NCBI RefSeq assembly: GCF_900005615.1 | Contig: NZ_LN832559.1 | Coordinates: 1,890,837 to 1,954,836, forward strand | Direction: 5' to 3' | DNA length: 64,000 nt | DNA from: Paracoccus aminovorans | GTDB lineage: Bacteria; Pseudomonadota; Alphaproteobacteria; Rhodobacterales; Rhodobacteraceae | Shown: positions 21,087-30,676 of the stretch, one piece after another | Position numbering within the stretch: position 1 is the stretch's first letter | Layout: every line of letters begins with the position of its first letter | Translations under genes and position numbers: made by a program | The notes under the pieces: model-generated | Database searches by the model: none | Told to the model about the DNA's origin: nothing | What the model saw: the letters and a program-made list of their open reading frames with translations, nothing else

Positions 21087-22635
21087 TGTTGAACGGCTTG
21101 CAATAAGGACCCCGCTTCTGGGGTGATCGGCGTCCAAAATGGACCCCACCGACCGGGGGTTGGGTCCATTGTGCCTTCGATGATTATCGGAGGCCGAGCA
21201 CGGGATGCTGATCGTGGAGACAATCGCAAAAATCAGGCGGCTACATTTCACCGAGGGCAAGGGGATCAAGACGATCTGCCGTGACCTGAAGCTGTCGAAG
21301 AAGGTGGTGCGGAAGGTGATCCGCACCGGGATTACCGAGTTCACCTATACCCGGACGGTGCAGCCGCGCCCGAAGCTGGGTGCCTGGCTGGGGGAACTCA
21401 ACCGGCTGCTGGAGGTCAACGCCGCGCGGTCCAGCCGGGAACGTCAGTCTCTGATACAGATCTACGAAGAACTGAGCGGTCTCGGTTATGAAGGTGGGTA
21501 TGACGCGGTGCGCCGCTACGCCTCGAACTGGGCACGCACTCAGAGTTCAGGCGCTTCTGCCGCCTTCGTGCCCCTGAGCTTTGCGCCCGGTGAAGCCTAT
21601 CAGTTCGACTGGAGCCACGAGGTTGTGGTGATCGATGGGGCGACCACCACCATCAAAGTGGCCCATGTTCGCCTGTGCCACAGCCGGATGTTCTTTGTGC
21701 GGGCCTATCCGCGCGAGACGCAGGAGATGGTGTTCGATGCCCACGACAGGGCTTTCGCCTTCTTCAAGGGCACCTGCACCCGCGGGATCTACGACAACAT
21801 GAAGACGGCGGTGGAGACCATCTTCACCGGCAAGGAACGCCTCTACAATCGTCGGTTCCTGCAGATGGCCAGCCATTATCTGGTCGAACCCGTTGCCTGC
21901 ACCCCTGCTGCGGGTTGGGAGAAAGGCCAGGTGGAGAGCCAGGTCGGCACTGTCCGTCAGCGGTTTTTCGCGCCCCGCGTCAGGGTCAAGAGCTACGAGG
22001 AACTGAATGCCTGGCTGCTGGACAAGTGCATCGCCTCGGCCAGAACCAGCAAGCATCCGGAGCTGACGGACAAAACCGTCTGGCAGGTCTTCCAGGAAGA
22101 GCGCCCGCACCTTGTCCCCTATGCCGGGCGCTTCGACGGATTCCATTCACTGCCTGCGGCGGTGTCAAAGACCTGTCTCGTGCGCTTCGACAACAACAAA
22201 TACTCCGTCGCGGCAACGGCTGTCGGGCGGCAGGTCGAGATCAGGGCCTATGCTGAGCGGATCGAGATCCGGCAGGAGGGCCGACTGGTCGGAGACCACC
22301 CGCGTCACTTCGGCCGGGACCGAACGGTTTACAATCCCTGGCATTATGTGCCTGTTCTGCTTCGCAAACCCGGGGCGCTGCGTAACGGCGCACCGTTCAA
22401 GGACTGGGTTCTTCCCGGAGCTCTTGAACAGATCCGCCGCAAGCTGCAGGGCTCCTCAGATGGCGACCGCCAGATGGTGAAGGTCCTCGGCGCTGTGCTG
22501 ACGGAAGGGATGCCTGTGGTTCAAAAGGCATGTGCCGAAGCTCTCTCGCAAGGCGTCCATTCTGCCGATGTAATCCTCAATATTCTATCCCGCAGGCGAG
22601 ATCCGGAACCACCACCGCTTCTGCTGACCTCTCCG
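21087..22635 (+). mobile_element. IS21-family element, copy 1, 3' truncated
   Basis: The left end is TGTTGAACGGCTTGCAATA, with subterminal copies of GATCGGCGTCCA. The copy is the same as the reverse complement of the full element to the right up to 22635, where the right end of that second copy begins. istB and the end of istA are missing. Confidence 0.9.
21205..22635 (+). pseudogene. istA: IS21 transposase IstA, truncated
   Basis: About 477 native residues remain, starting [20 protein letters not shown]; the frame then runs into the next element and stops at 22665. The helix-turn-helix [20 protein letters not shown] and integrase core segments ([30 protein letters not shown]) are present. 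The translated sequence equals the full copy up to LLLTSP. About the last 20 residues and all of istB are lost, so it may retain catalytic residues but lacks its ATPase partner, which the second copy could supply. Confidence 0.88.
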
Positions 22636-22768
22636 TGTCAATCGGCATTCAAACGGGCCCCCTGATCGGCGTCCAAAAGTGACCCCTTTGGCGCGCGGGT
22701 GAGCAGGCCCGTGGCGGCGTAGCTTTCCAGCTGGCGCAGCCGACGCGGGCCTGCGTTTTGGAGGGTGT

Positions 22769-23497
22769 TCAGGCTCGGGTTTTGATGCGCCAGCTGTCGT
22801 TGCCGGTCTCGACGATGTCGCAGTGGTGGGTGAGCCGGTCGAGCAGCGCGGTGGTCATCTTTGCGTCTCCGAAGACGGTCGGCCACTCCCCGAATGCGAG
22901 GTTGGTGGTGACGATGACGGAAGTCTGCTCATAGAGCTTGCTGATCAGATGGAACAGCAGCTGGCCGCCGGACTGCGCGAATGGCAGGTATCCGAGTTCA
23001 TCGAGGATGACGAAGTCGAGCCGCATCAGATGTTCTGCAAGCCGGCCTGCCCGTCCGGCACGGGCCTCGGCCTCCAGCCTGTTCACCAGATCGACGACAT
23101 TGAAGAACCTGCCCCGGGCACCATTGCGGATGACCGCGCGCGCTATGGCCACAGAGATATGGGTCTTGCCGGTCCCGGTGCCGCCAACCAGCACGACATT
23201 GCGCTGTTGGCTGAGGAACTCCCCGCTGGCCAGATCTCGCACCAGGGTCTCGTTGATTGGGGTGTCATCGAAGGTGAACTCCTCGATCTCCCGGGCATAG
23301 GGCAGCTTGGCGGTGGTGATCTGGTATTTGACCGACCGCGCTTTCTTCTCGTTGATCTCGGCGGCCAGAAGATCTCCAACGATCTGGCGGGGTTCGTGCT
23401 GGCGGCGCACAGCCACCGCCATGAGTTCGTCATAAGCGGCGCGCATCCCGTAGAGCTTCAACTCGCCCATTGCAGCCATGATGTCAGCACGATCCAT
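22769..23497 (-). CDS. istB: IS21 helper ATPase IstB
   Basis: The 242-residue product is the AAA+ target-selection ATPase of IS21. Walker A is [16 protein letters not shown], Walker B is [17 protein letters not shown], and [20 protein letters not shown] is the sensor region. It starts in a TGATG overlap with istA, so translation is coupled. It is intact, as expected for an active element. Confidence 0.96.
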   Translation of the reverse strand: MDRADIMAAMGELKLYGMRAAYDELMAVAVRRQHEPRQIVGDLLAAEINEKKARSVKYQITTAKLPYAREIEEFTFDDTPINETLVRDLASGEFLSQQRNVVLVGGTGTGKTHISVAIARAVIRNGARGRFFNVVDLVNRLEAEARAGRAGRLAEHLMRLDFVILDELGYLPFAQSGGQLLFHLISKLYEQTSVIVTTNLAFGEWPTVFGDAKMTTALLDRLTHHCDIVETGNDSWRIKTRA

Positions 23498-24996
23498 CAG
23501 CAGGCCCTCCGCAGCAGATCATAACGGGCGCAGTCCGCCACAGGCTCATGGGTCAACTGCAAGGCCGGAGAGGTCAGCAGAAGCGGTGGTGGTTCCGGAT
23601 CTCGCCTGCGGGATAGAATATTGAGGATTACATCGGCAGAATGGACGCCTTGCGAGAGAGCTTCGGCACATGCCTTTTGAACCACAGGCATCCCTTCCGT
23701 CAGCACAGCGCCGAGGACCTTCACCATCTGGCGGTCGCCATCTGAGGAGCCCTGCAGCTTGCGGCGGATCTGTTCAAGAGCTCCGGGAAGAACCCAGTCC
23801 TTGAACGGTGCGCCGTTACGCAGCGCCCCGGGTTTGCGAAGCAGAACAGGCACATAATGCCAGGGATTGTAAACCGTTCGGTCCCGGCCGAAGTGACGCG
23901 GGTGGTCTCCGACCAGTCGGCCCTCCTGCCGGATCTCGATCCGCTCAGCATAGGCCCTGATCTCGACCTGCCGCCCGACAGCCGTTGCCGCGACGGAGTA
24001 TTTGTTGTTGTCGAAGCGCACGAGACAGGTCTTTGACACCGCCGCAGGCAGTGAATGGAATCCGTCGAAGCGCCCGGCATAGGGGACAAGGTGCGGGCGC
24101 TCTTCCTGGAAGACCTGCCAGACGGTTTTGTCCGTCAGCTCCGGATGCTTGCTGGTTCTGGCCGAGGCGATGCACTTGTCCAGCAGCCAGGCATTCAGTT
24201 CCTCGTAGCTCTTGACCCTGACGCGGGGCGCGAAAAACCGCTGACGGACAGTGCCGACCTGGCTCTCCACCTGGCCTTTCTCCCAACCCGCAGCAGGGGT
24301 GCAGGCAACGGGTTCGACCAGATAATGGCTGGCCATCTGCAGGAACCGACGATTGTAGAGGCGTTCCTTGCCGGTGAAGATGGTCTCCACCGCCGTCTTC
24401 ATGTTGTCGTAGATCCCGCGGGTGCAGGTGCCCTTGAAGAAGGCGAAAGCCCTGTCGTGGGCATCGAACACCATCTCCTGCGTCTCGCGCGGATAGGCCC
24501 GCACAAAGAACATCCGGCTGTGGCACAGGCGAACATGGGCCACTTTGATGGTGGTGGTCGCCCCATCGATCACCACAACCTCGTGGCTCCAGTCGAACTG
24601 ATAGGCTTCACCGGGCGCAAAGCTCAGGGGCACGAAGGCGGCAGAAGCGCCTGAACTCTGAGTGCGTGCCCAGTTCGAGGCGTAGCGGCGCACCGCGTCA
24701 TACCCACCTTCATAACCGAGACCGCTCAGTTCTTCGTAGATCTGTATCAGAGACTGACGTTCCCGGCTGGACCGCGCGGCGTTGACCTCCAGCAGCCGGT
24801 TGAGTTCCCCCAGCCAGGCACCCAGCTTCGGGCGCGGCTGCACCGTCCGGGTATAGGTGAACTCGGTAATCCCGGTGCGGATCACCTTCCGCACCACCTT
24901 CTTCGACAGCTTCAGGTCACGGCAGATCGTCTTGATCCCCTTGCCCTCGGTGAAATGTAGCCGCCTGATTTTTGCGATTGTCTCCACGATCAGCAT
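23497..24996 (-). CDS. istA: IS21 transposase IstA
   Basis: This 499-residue DDE transposase starts [20 protein letters not shown]. It has an N-terminal helix-turn-helix, the first catalytic aspartate in [13 protein letters not shown], the second in [13 protein letters not shown], and the glutamate in [12 protein letters not shown]. The C-terminal beta-barrel part follows ([19 protein letters not shown]). It is complete, unlike copy 1. Its stop overlaps the istB start by one base. Confidence 0.96.
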   Translation of the reverse strand: MLIVETIAKIRRLHFTEGKGIKTICRDLKLSKKVVRKVIRTGITEFTYTRTVQPRPKLGAWLGELNRLLEVNAARSSRERQSLIQIYEELSGLGYEGGYDAVRRYASNWARTQSSGASAAFVPLSFAPGEAYQFDWSHEVVVIDGATTTIKVAHVRLCHSRMFFVRAYPRETQEMVFDAHDRAFAFFKGTCTRGIYDNMKTAVETIFTGKERLYNRRFLQMASHYLVEPVACTPAAGWEKGQVESQVGTVRQRFFAPRVRVKSYEELNAWLLDKCIASARTSKHPELTDKTVWQVFQEERPHLVPYAGRFDGFHSLPAAVSKTCLVRFDNNKYSVAATAVGRQVEIRAYAERIEIRQEGRLVGDHPRHFGRDRTVYNPWHYVPVLLRKPGALRNGAPFKDWVLPGALEQIRRKLQGSSDGDRQMVKVLGAVLTEGMPVVQKACAEALSQGVHSADVILNILSRRRDPEPPPLLLTSPALQLTHEPVADCARYDLLRRAC

Positions 24997-25114
24997 CCCG
25001 TGCTCGGCCTCCGATAATCATCGAAGGCACAATGGACCCAACCCCCGGTCGGTGGGGTCCATTTTGGACGCCGATCACCCCAGAAGCGGGGTCCTTATTG
25101 CAAGCCGTTCAACA

Positions 25115-25633
25115 CTTGGCGTCCATGCGCATATTGCGCTCTGCACATATGGGCACGGCCAGCACATGCACATGCGGGTGGGATTCATCGAGATGCTCGA
25201 CGATGCTCAGCACCTCGGCCGCGTTACGCGCGGCATCGTCCCTGGCGAAGACGATCACGTCACTGCGCCAGCGCAGATACTCAGCCTGGTCCATGTCTCC
25301 GACCGGATCGGGAAAGCTGAACACGCTGGCGATCATCACGTGGGTGTCGCTGCGGATGCCCCGCAAGGCGTCCTTTCGATCCGGCTGCTCCTTGCGCAAC
25401 CGACGCAGCAGCTTGTTCTGTTCGGCAATGCGCTGCTCAATCAGCGCGACCACCTCCGAGGGCCGGATGCCTTCGAGGATAGTGGGCGGCTGCGGATTCC
25501 CGGCATGCGGGCAGGCCCCGTCCAGCCGTTCGGCCTCATCGGCGATATCGCTGACCGACCGGCTCTTGCTGCTGCCCTTGCGCGAATAGGTCTGCTTGTG
25601 CGCAAAGATCGATTTGCCGCTACGCTCAGACAT
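25115..25633 (-). pseudogene. MobV/Pre-type mobilization relaxase, C-terminus lost
   Basis: The remaining 170 or so residues start MSERSGKSIFAHKQTYSRKG and reach HLDESHPHVHVLAVPI, where HVH after a DE..PH context is the metal-binding motif of Pre/Mob relaxases. The IS21 end at 25114 cuts the gene and supplies a stop within two codons (CGC ATG GAC GCC AAG, then TGT TGA). The family name is by motif and could be wrong. The start overlaps the preceding gene by 8 bases, so the two formed one transcript. Confidence 0.6.
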
Positions 25634-26483
25634 AACGCAATCCCTCGCTGAAGCCCGCGGCGCGCACTTGGCTGCGGGAAACCAGCTCCAGGTCCAGCGC
25701 CATGCGGACCTGCCCGACGCTCAGGGTCCGGCACAGGGGATGACGGGATTTGATCCAGTCGGCAGTTTTTGCCGCATGCGCTGGGGTCGGTTTCTGAGGC
25801 GGTTCCGGCTCGTCCTCGATGTAATCGCGCCAGCGGCCCGTCTTAAACCAGTTATCCGAAAAGCAGACCTTTGAGCGCGTATAGCCTGCGGTCTCCAGCG
25901 CATAGCGCTTTACAGCCGAGAGAAGCTTTTCATACCCGACCTCCTGCACAGCAGCCTCGACGTGGTGCAGGCAGGCCGCTTCGTTGCGACGTCGGTCGGT
26001 CGGATAGGCCTTCAATATCTCCAGAGATTCCGCCGCCGCCTCGCGTGCACGCGCATGCGAAGGTGGTTTATGGATGGTTTCAGGATGGTTTGGGGTCCGC
26101 TGTGGACGGGGTACCGGGTCCGCAGCGGACCCCGTTCCGGGTTCACGGCAGACCCCGTCCTCTGTGGACCCCGTCTCATCATCGGGTTCGGCAATGCCCT
26201 CCAGGGTGCGGACGGCGGCAAGGGAAATGCGATAGACGACGGTAAAACCGTTCTTGCAGGCACGGCGGCCGGTCTCGATCAGGATGCCTTCGTTCAGGAA
26301 CTCATTGATCGTGCGCTTGACGGTGGTTTCGCCAAGCTCGGTGTGCCGCTGGATCGTCCCCTTGGAGCACCAGATGCCCGACCCGTCATCGCTGGCCTTG
26401 TCGGCCAGAAACATGATGATCTGCTTTCGCACCGGACTGCCGAAGCGCCGCCCGGCGCAAAGATTCGCGACCTTCCAGCTCAT
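25626..26483 (-). CDS. Helix-turn-helix protein of a plasmid- or ICE-like element
   Basis: The 285-residue product starts MSWKVANLCAGRRFGSPVRK and has a winged-helix pattern, GIWCSKGTIQRHTELGETT, TVKRTINEFLNEGILIETGR. A linker rich in Pro/Glu/Thr follows, then a conserved C-terminal VKRYALETAGYTRSKVCFSD and NWFKTGRWRDYI. Such proteins occur next to mobilization genes on small plasmids and could be a replication or partition factor; that is inference. GGGGAGG before the ATG at 26483 fixes the start. Third-position G/C is lower than in the flanking chromosomal genes, in keeping with transfer. Confidence 0.65.
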   Translation of the reverse strand: MSWKVANLCAGRRFGSPVRKQIIMFLADKASDDGSGIWCSKGTIQRHTELGETTVKRTINEFLNEGILIETGRRACKNGFTVVYRISLAAVRTLEGIAEPDDETGSTEDGVCREPGTGSAADPVPRPQRTPNHPETIHKPPSHARAREAAAESLEILKAYPTDRRRNEAACLHHVEAAVQEVGYEKLLSAVKRYALETAGYTRSKVCFSDNWFKTGRWRDYIEDEPEPPQKPTPAHAAKTADWIKSRHPLCRTLSVGQVRMALDLELVSRSQVRAAGFSEGLRYV

Positions 26484-26555
26484 GCCGTACCTCCCCACGG
26501 GATTGCGCGGCGGGCAGCTGTGACATATTCTTTTGCCAGAAGACCTTTGACAGTG

Positions 26556-26596
26556 CCGTCGGATGGAGTGCCAGCTCCACCGACGGTTTTCTTTTG
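26556..26596 (+). terminator. Hairpin with T tract before the HTH gene
   Basis: CCGTCGG-A-TGGAG and CTCCA-CCGACGG pair around TGCCAG with one bulge, followed by TTTTCTTTT. It points away from the HTH gene and could end a plus-strand transcript, or, read as DNA, be an operator for the HTH protein. Confidence 0.6.
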
Positions 26597-26713
26597 CGCA
26601 GGCAAGGCCCGGAACTGCGGGACACCTGCGTCATAACCCATTGATTTGCATGCTGCCGCATTGCGCGAATGCGGGACACCACTTCGTTGATATCGTTCGA
26701 TTTTCAGAAGAAG

Positions 26714-26797
26714 TGGTGGGCGACCCTGGAATCGAACCAGGCATGGGTCTCCCCGGCGGAGTTACAGTCCGCTGCCGCACCTTGCAGCACGTCGCCC
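26714..26797 (-). tRNA. tRNA-Tyr, anticodon GUA
   Basis: The 84-base gene begins GGGCGAC and ends GTCGCCC-ACCA. The anticodon stem-loop is GCGGA-CTGTAAC-TCCGC with GTA in the centre. The variable arm is long, as in bacterial tRNA-Tyr, and the T loop reads GGTTCGATTCC. The 3' end faces the mobilization/HTH pair, so this tRNA may be the integration site of that element. Confidence 0.96.
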
Positions 26798-26959
26798 GCC
26801 GAACGCTTCGGCGTGAGGGGGTGATTAGCCCGGCCCGCACAGGGCGTCAAGCGGTGCGGAGGCAGTTTTTGCGGTTTTCCCCAATCGCTCCGCCCGACGC
26901 GGAAACCTTGCATTCCCCGGCGAATTCTGCGCAGTCGGACAGGAAACCGGGATCGCGAC

Positions 26960-27757
26960 ATGGCCGAGAAAGCTCAGAAATCCAAGAAACCCGCCTGGGT
27001 CATCGACAAGGAACGCGCGCGTCGCGCCGCAGCGGCCGAGACCGTGTGGCTGTTCGGCTTGCATGCCGTGCGCGACGCGCTGGCCAATCCCGCGCGCGAG
27101 AAGCTGCGGCTGGTGGTGACGCGGAACGCGCTGGACCGGCTGGGCCTCCTGACCGACGGCATCGCGCCCGAACTGGCCGATCCGCGCGTCTTCGACCGCA
27201 GCGTCCCGCTGCCGCCCGAAAGCGTGCATCAGGGCGCAGCGCTGGAGGTCAAGCCGCTGAAATGGGGCAGCCTGACCGACCTGGCGCTCTCCGGTCCCGG
27301 TCGACCGCTGCTGGTGGCGCTGGACCGTGTGACGGACCCCCACAACGTCGGCGCCATCCTGCGCTCGGCCGAGGTCTTCGGCGCCCGGGCCGTGATCGCG
27401 CCGGCGCGCCACAGCGCCCCCGAGACCGGCGCCCTGGCCAAGACCGCCTCGGGCGCGCTGGAGCGGCAACCCTATCTGCGGGTCACCAATCTGGCCGACG
27501 CCCTGATCGAATTGCAGGGCATGGGCTATGTCGTCCTGGGCCTCGACGGCACCGGGCAAGAGACGCTGCCCGAGGCCGTGGCGCAGCTGGCCGGCCGGCC
27601 GATCTGCCTGGTTCTGGGCGCCGAGGGCCCCGGCCTGCGCGAGCGCACGCGCGAGACCTGCGACCGCATCGCCCGTATTCCCTTCGCTGCGGATTTCGGC
27701 TCGCTCAACGTCTCGAACGCGGCGGCGGTGGGGCTTTACGCCGTCTCACGCGGCTGA
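26960..27757 (+). CDS. rlmB: SpoU family rRNA 2'-O-methyltransferase (RlmB type)
   Basis: This 265-residue SPOUT enzyme probably methylates the 2'-OH of G2251 in 23S rRNA. The substrate-binding N-terminal domain has WLFGLHAVRDALANPAREKL. The catalytic domain shows LDRVTDPHNVGAILRSAEVF (motif 1), LVLGAEGPGLRERTRETCD (motif 2) and IPFAADFGSLNVSNAAAVGL (motif 3), the trefoil-knot signature. The basic N-terminus AEKAQKSKKPAW is a common extension. It is divergent from tRNA-Tyr. Confidence 0.92.
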   Translation: MAEKAQKSKKPAWVIDKERARRAAAAETVWLFGLHAVRDALANPAREKLRLVVTRNALDRLGLLTDGIAPELADPRVFDRSVPLPPESVHQGAALEVKPLKWGSLTDLALSGPGRPLLVALDRVTDPHNVGAILRSAEVFGARAVIAPARHSAPETGALAKTASGALERQPYLRVTNLADALIELQGMGYVVLGLDGTGQETLPEAVAQLAGRPICLVLGAEGPGLRERTRETCDRIARIPFAADFGSLNVSNAAAVGLYAVSRG

Positions 27758-27835
27758 GCGCCAGGATCACATCGCCGCTAGAAAATCGCCCGCTCGGTTG
27801 AGAATCGCGGGGCGATTTGCCAGATCGAAGGTCAG

Positions 27836-28273
27836 ATGTCCTCCAACGATCGTGCCAAGATGATTCGCCCGCTTCTCGCCAGCCTGGTGCTTGCCCTGCC
27901 CTTTTCGCAGGCAGTGGCGCAGGATTGGGCATTGGACGGCATGGACCCGGTCTCGTATGGTGCCGAGAATGCCGCGGTCCCTGGTCGCAGCGACCTTGTG
28001 ACGCTGTGGCGGGGCAAGTCCTGGCATTTCGCCACCGAGCAGAACCGCAACCTTTTCGAAGCCAATCCCATGGCTTACGCGCCCGGCCTGGGCGGGCTTT
28101 GCGTCGTTGCCCTGTCCGAGGGCCGCTCCGAGCCGGGGAACCCGCGTTATTTCGTCGTCATCGGCCAGCGGACCTATTTCCTGCGCTCGGAAAGCGCGCG
28201 TCAGCGCCTTCTGGCCGATCCGAAGCATGTCCTGATGCGCGCAAAGGCCTATTGGGCCAGAATGAATCCCTGA
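27836..28273 (+). CDS. Secreted YHS domain protein
   Basis: The 145-residue product has a predicted signal peptide ending ...PFSQAVA before QDWALDG. The mature part, WALDGMDPVSYGAENAAVPG, then WRGKSWHFATEQNRNLFEAN, is the YHS domain (PVSY, then F.. N..F..NP), a fold linked to metal or heme handling. Its role is otherwise unknown. AAGG lies upstream of the ATG at 27836; an ATG eight codons later would give a shorter signal peptide but has no ribosome binding site. Confidence 0.8.
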   Translation: MSSNDRAKMIRPLLASLVLALPFSQAVAQDWALDGMDPVSYGAENAAVPGRSDLVTLWRGKSWHFATEQNRNLFEANPMAYAPGLGGLCVVALSEGRSEPGNPRYFVVIGQRTYFLRSESARQRLLADPKHVLMRAKAYWARMNP

Positions 28274-28332
28274 ATTCTCACTTTTTTGCGATGAGGGTGG
28301 AACTTTTGGGCCACAGTTTCCATTTATTTAGG

Positions 28333-28420
28333 GAACATGGCCACGGAACGGTCATGTTCAGATCACTGTCCCTCGTTCCGCGACTTGCGCCCGGCCAGAC
28401 CTCTGGACCGGGCGCTTTTT
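28333..28420 (+). ncRNA. Candidate structured RNA or leader ending in a terminator
   Basis: A 10-bp hairpin, GAACATGGCC / GGTCATGTTC with loop ACGGAAC (28333-28359), is followed by a linker and then a strong terminator, GCGCCCGGCCAGA ... TCTGG-A-CCGGGCGC TTTTT (28387-28420). CGGAACG at 28344-28350 is also complementary to CGTTCCG at 28374-28380, so two structures can exclude each other. It could be a small RNA or an attenuator for the CoA-binding protein gene that starts at 28458. I see no clear promoter. Confidence 0.45.
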
Positions 28421-28457
28421 CCATGCCACTTTGAGTTGTGATCTGGGGGAGGATCAG

Positions 28458-28910
28458 ATGAACCTGGCTATTCTTCGCGATATCGGCCCGTCGCCGGTCG
28501 ATGACGACATCGCGCGCATCGCCCGCTCGACCCGCTGCATCGCCATGATCGGATTGTCGCCGAACGAAGCCCGGCCGTCCTGGGGCGTTGCGCGCTATCT
28601 GAAGTCGCAGGGTTTCCGCGTGATCCCGGTCAATCCGGCCCATGCCGGCAGCGCGATCCTGGATGAACAGGTCTATGCCGACCTGCATGCCATTCCGGCC
28701 GAGGCTGGTGTGGATATGATCGACATCTTCCGCCGCTCGGACGCGGTGCCGACCATCATCGATCAGGCCCTGGCCAGCCTGCCGCGCCTGCGCACGATCT
28801 GGATGCAGCTGGGCGTCAGCCATCCCGCGGCGGCGAATCGGGCCCGCGGCCGCGGGCTGACGGTGATCGAGAACCGCTGTCCCAAGATCGAATTCCCGCG
28901 GTTCCTCTAG
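28458..28910 (+). CDS. CoA-binding domain protein
   Basis: This 150-residue protein starts MNLAILRDIGPSPVDDDIAR and has the Rossmann-type CoA-binding fold: CIAMIGLSPNEARPSWGVAR, YLKSQGFRVIPVNPAHAG, DMIDIFRRSDAVPTIIDQAL, and IWMQLGVSHPAAANRARGRG. It resembles the YccU group and the N-terminal domain of succinyl-CoA synthetase alpha; the partner is unknown. GGGGGAGGA is an ideal ribosome binding site. It follows the candidate attenuator directly. Confidence 0.92.
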   Translation: MNLAILRDIGPSPVDDDIARIARSTRCIAMIGLSPNEARPSWGVARYLKSQGFRVIPVNPAHAGSAILDEQVYADLHAIPAEAGVDMIDIFRRSDAVPTIIDQALASLPRLRTIWMQLGVSHPAAANRARGRGLTVIENRCPKIEFPRFL

Positions 28911-28917
28911 GCGGACG

Positions 28918-28948
28918 AAAAAGGCCCCGGCAGCGGTGTCGGGGCCCT
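28918..28948 (-). terminator. Rho-independent terminator after prs
   Basis: GGCCCCG and CGGGGCC pair around a 10-base loop, with TTTTT on the minus strand side (28918-28922). It lies between the converging prs and CoA-binding genes. Confidence 0.85.
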
Positions 28949-28972
28949 GAAGATACGGCCGCGACCCTTGGC

Positions 28973-29992
28973 TCAGGTGCCGGAATAGAGCCCTTCATAG
29001 ATCGGGCCCAGCGTGTCCACCTCGAACAGCGAGCTGACAGAGGTGCCGTTCCAGATGTTCAGAATCGCCTGCGCGAACATCGGCGCGGTCGGCACGATGC
29101 GGATGTTCGAGGCGGCCTTGACCTTTTCGGAGGGCTCGATGGAATCGGTGATCACCAGCGATTTCATCACCGAGTTCTGCACCCGCTCGACCGCCGGGCC
29201 GGACAGGACGCCATGGGTGATATAGGCATGGACCTCGACCGCGCCATGCTCGGTCAACACCTGCGCCGCCTTGCACAGCGTGCCGGCGGTGTCGCAGATG
29301 TCGTCGACGATGATGCAGGTCTTGCCGGCAACCTCGCCGATCACGGTCATCTCGGCCACTTCGCCGGCCTTCTCGCGCCGCTTGTCGACGATGGCGAGCG
29401 GCGCACCGATGCGCTGCGCCAGTTCCCGCGCCCGCGCCACGCCGCCCACGTCGGGCGAGATCACCATCAGGTCCGAGATCCGGTCGCGGAAATGGTGCAG
29501 CACATCCAGCGCAAAGACCGGCGCGGCATAGAGGTTGTCCACCGGAATGTCGAAGAAACCCTGGATCTGCGCCGCATGCAGGTCCAGCGTCAGCACCCGG
29601 TCCACGCCGGCCTCGGTCAGCAGGTTCGCCACCAGCTTGGCGCTGATCGGCGTGCGGGCCTTGGCGCGGCGGTCCTGGCGGGCATAGCCGAAATAGGGAA
29701 TGACGGCGGTGATCCGGTCGGCCGACGAACGCTTCAGCGCGTCGGTCATGATCAGCAGCTCCATCAGGTTGTCGTTCGCCGGGTTCGAGGTCGGCTGGAT
29801 GATGAACATGTCCTCGCCGCGGACGTTCTCATAGACCTCGACGAAGATCTCCTGGTCGTTGAACCGCTCGACGCGGGCTTCGATGGGCGCGACGTTCATC
29901 CCGCGATGCATCGACATGCGCCGGGCGATGGCATTGGCCAGCGGTCGGTTCGCATTCCCCGCGATCAGCTTCGGTTCGGTCATGGCCGGCAT
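28973..29992 (-). CDS. prs: Ribose-phosphate pyrophosphokinase
   Basis: This enzyme makes PRPP from ribose 5-phosphate and ATP. It has [39 protein letters not shown] and the PRPP-binding [34 protein letters not shown] carries the metal ligands. The start is set by CGGAG six bases before the ATG at 29992 (MPAMTEPKL); starting at 29983 (MTEPKL) gives 336 residues. The upstream open frame reaching 30790 is antisense to the next genes and not coding. It is divergent from the isomerase gene. Confidence 0.97.
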   Translation of the reverse strand: MPAMTEPKLIAGNANRPLANAIARRMSMHRGMNVAPIEARVERFNDQEIFVEVYENVRGEDMFIIQPTSNPANDNLMELLIMTDALKRSSADRITAVIPYFGYARQDRRAKARTPISAKLVANLLTEAGVDRVLTLDLHAAQIQGFFDIPVDNLYAAPVFALDVLHHFRDRISDLMVISPDVGGVARARELAQRIGAPLAIVDKRREKAGEVAEMTVIGEVAGKTCIIVDDICDTAGTLCKAAQVLTEHGAVEVHAYITHGVLSGPAVERVQNSVMKSLVITDSIEPSEKVKAASNIRIVPTAPMFAQAILNIWNGTSVSSLFEVDTLGPIYEGLYSGT

Positions 29993-30076
29993 GGCTGGCT
30001 CCGTAAGGGTGGATTCGTGTGATTGCACCCCGCTTAGCACCGGGCTAGCTTGCCCGCAAACCCCGGAGACCCCGCC

Positions 30077-30676
30077 ATGGCGCATATCGACTATTACTTC
30101 GGCACCCCCAGCCCGTGGAGCTATCTGGCCGGCGACCGGCTGGAGCGGATCGCGGAAAAGCACGGCGCCACCGTCACCTACAAGCCCGTCGATTTGCTGC
30201 AGCTTTTCGACCGCACCGGCGGCGTGCGCCCGGCGAACCGACACCCCTCGCGCCTGGAATATCGCGCGCAAGAGCTGCGCCGCTGGTCCGAGACCCTGGA
30301 CATGCGCCTGAATCTCAAGCCCGCCTTCTGGCCGGTGAACCCGGCGCCCTCGTCCTATGCCATCATCGCCGCGCAAGCGGCGGGCGGCGGCGACCTGCCC
30401 GGCCTGGTCCAGCGCTTCCTGCGCGCGGTCTGGGCGGATGAGGAGAACATCGCCGAGGATGCGGTGATCCGCGCCAAGCTGTCGGCCTCGGGCTTCGACC
30501 CGGCGCTGGCGGACAAGGGGCTGTTCATCGGCGCCGAGACCTTCGGACGCAATCTGGAACAGGCGGTCGAGGCCGGCGTCTTCGGCGCGCCCTTCTATGT
30601 CGTGCGCGAAACCGGCGAGCGGTTCTGGGGCCAGGACCGGCTGGATTTCCTGGACCGGCACCTGGCAGGGCTGTGA
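30077..30676 (+). CDS. 2-hydroxychromene-2-carboxylate isomerase family protein
   Basis: The 199-residue thioredoxin-fold protein starts [20 protein letters not shown], with the serine (SPWSY) used by the kappa-class GST-like DsbA family. [20 protein letters not shown] near the end contains the cis-proline (GAPFYV) and binding loop of the family. Known members isomerise naphthalene degradation intermediates using glutathione; many others have no known substrate. No aromatic degradation genes are nearby. Its TGA overlaps the GTG of the next gene (GTGA). Confidence 0.9.
   Translation: MAHIDYYFGTPSPWSYLAGDRLERIAEKHGATVTYKPVDLLQLFDRTGGVRPANRHPSRLEYRAQELRRWSETLDMRLNLKPAFWPVNPAPSSYAIIAAQAAGGGDLPGLVQRFLRAVWADEENIAEDAVIRAKLSASGFDPALADKGLFIGAETFGRNLEQAVEAGVFGAPFYVVRETGERFWGQDRLDFLDRHLAGL

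Larger units (their letters stand above)
22636..25114 (-). mobile_element. IS21-family element, copy 2, complete
   Basis: The ends TGTCAATCGGCATTCAAAC (left in the window) and the reverse complement of TGTTGAACGGCTTGCAATA (right) give a 2479-base element with matching imperfect terminal repeats beginning TG and ending CA. It carries intact istA and istB. It points opposite to copy 1 and abuts it exactly. On the other side it cuts the mobilization gene at 25115. No target duplication is visible, because copy 1's remainder is not found beyond 25114. Confidence 0.92.

Noticed and set aside
28387..28420. Simple terminator of the YHS gene only
   Set aside because: It lies more than 110 bases past that stop and is preceded by a strong hairpin with alternative pairing, so a separate RNA or leader is at least as likely.
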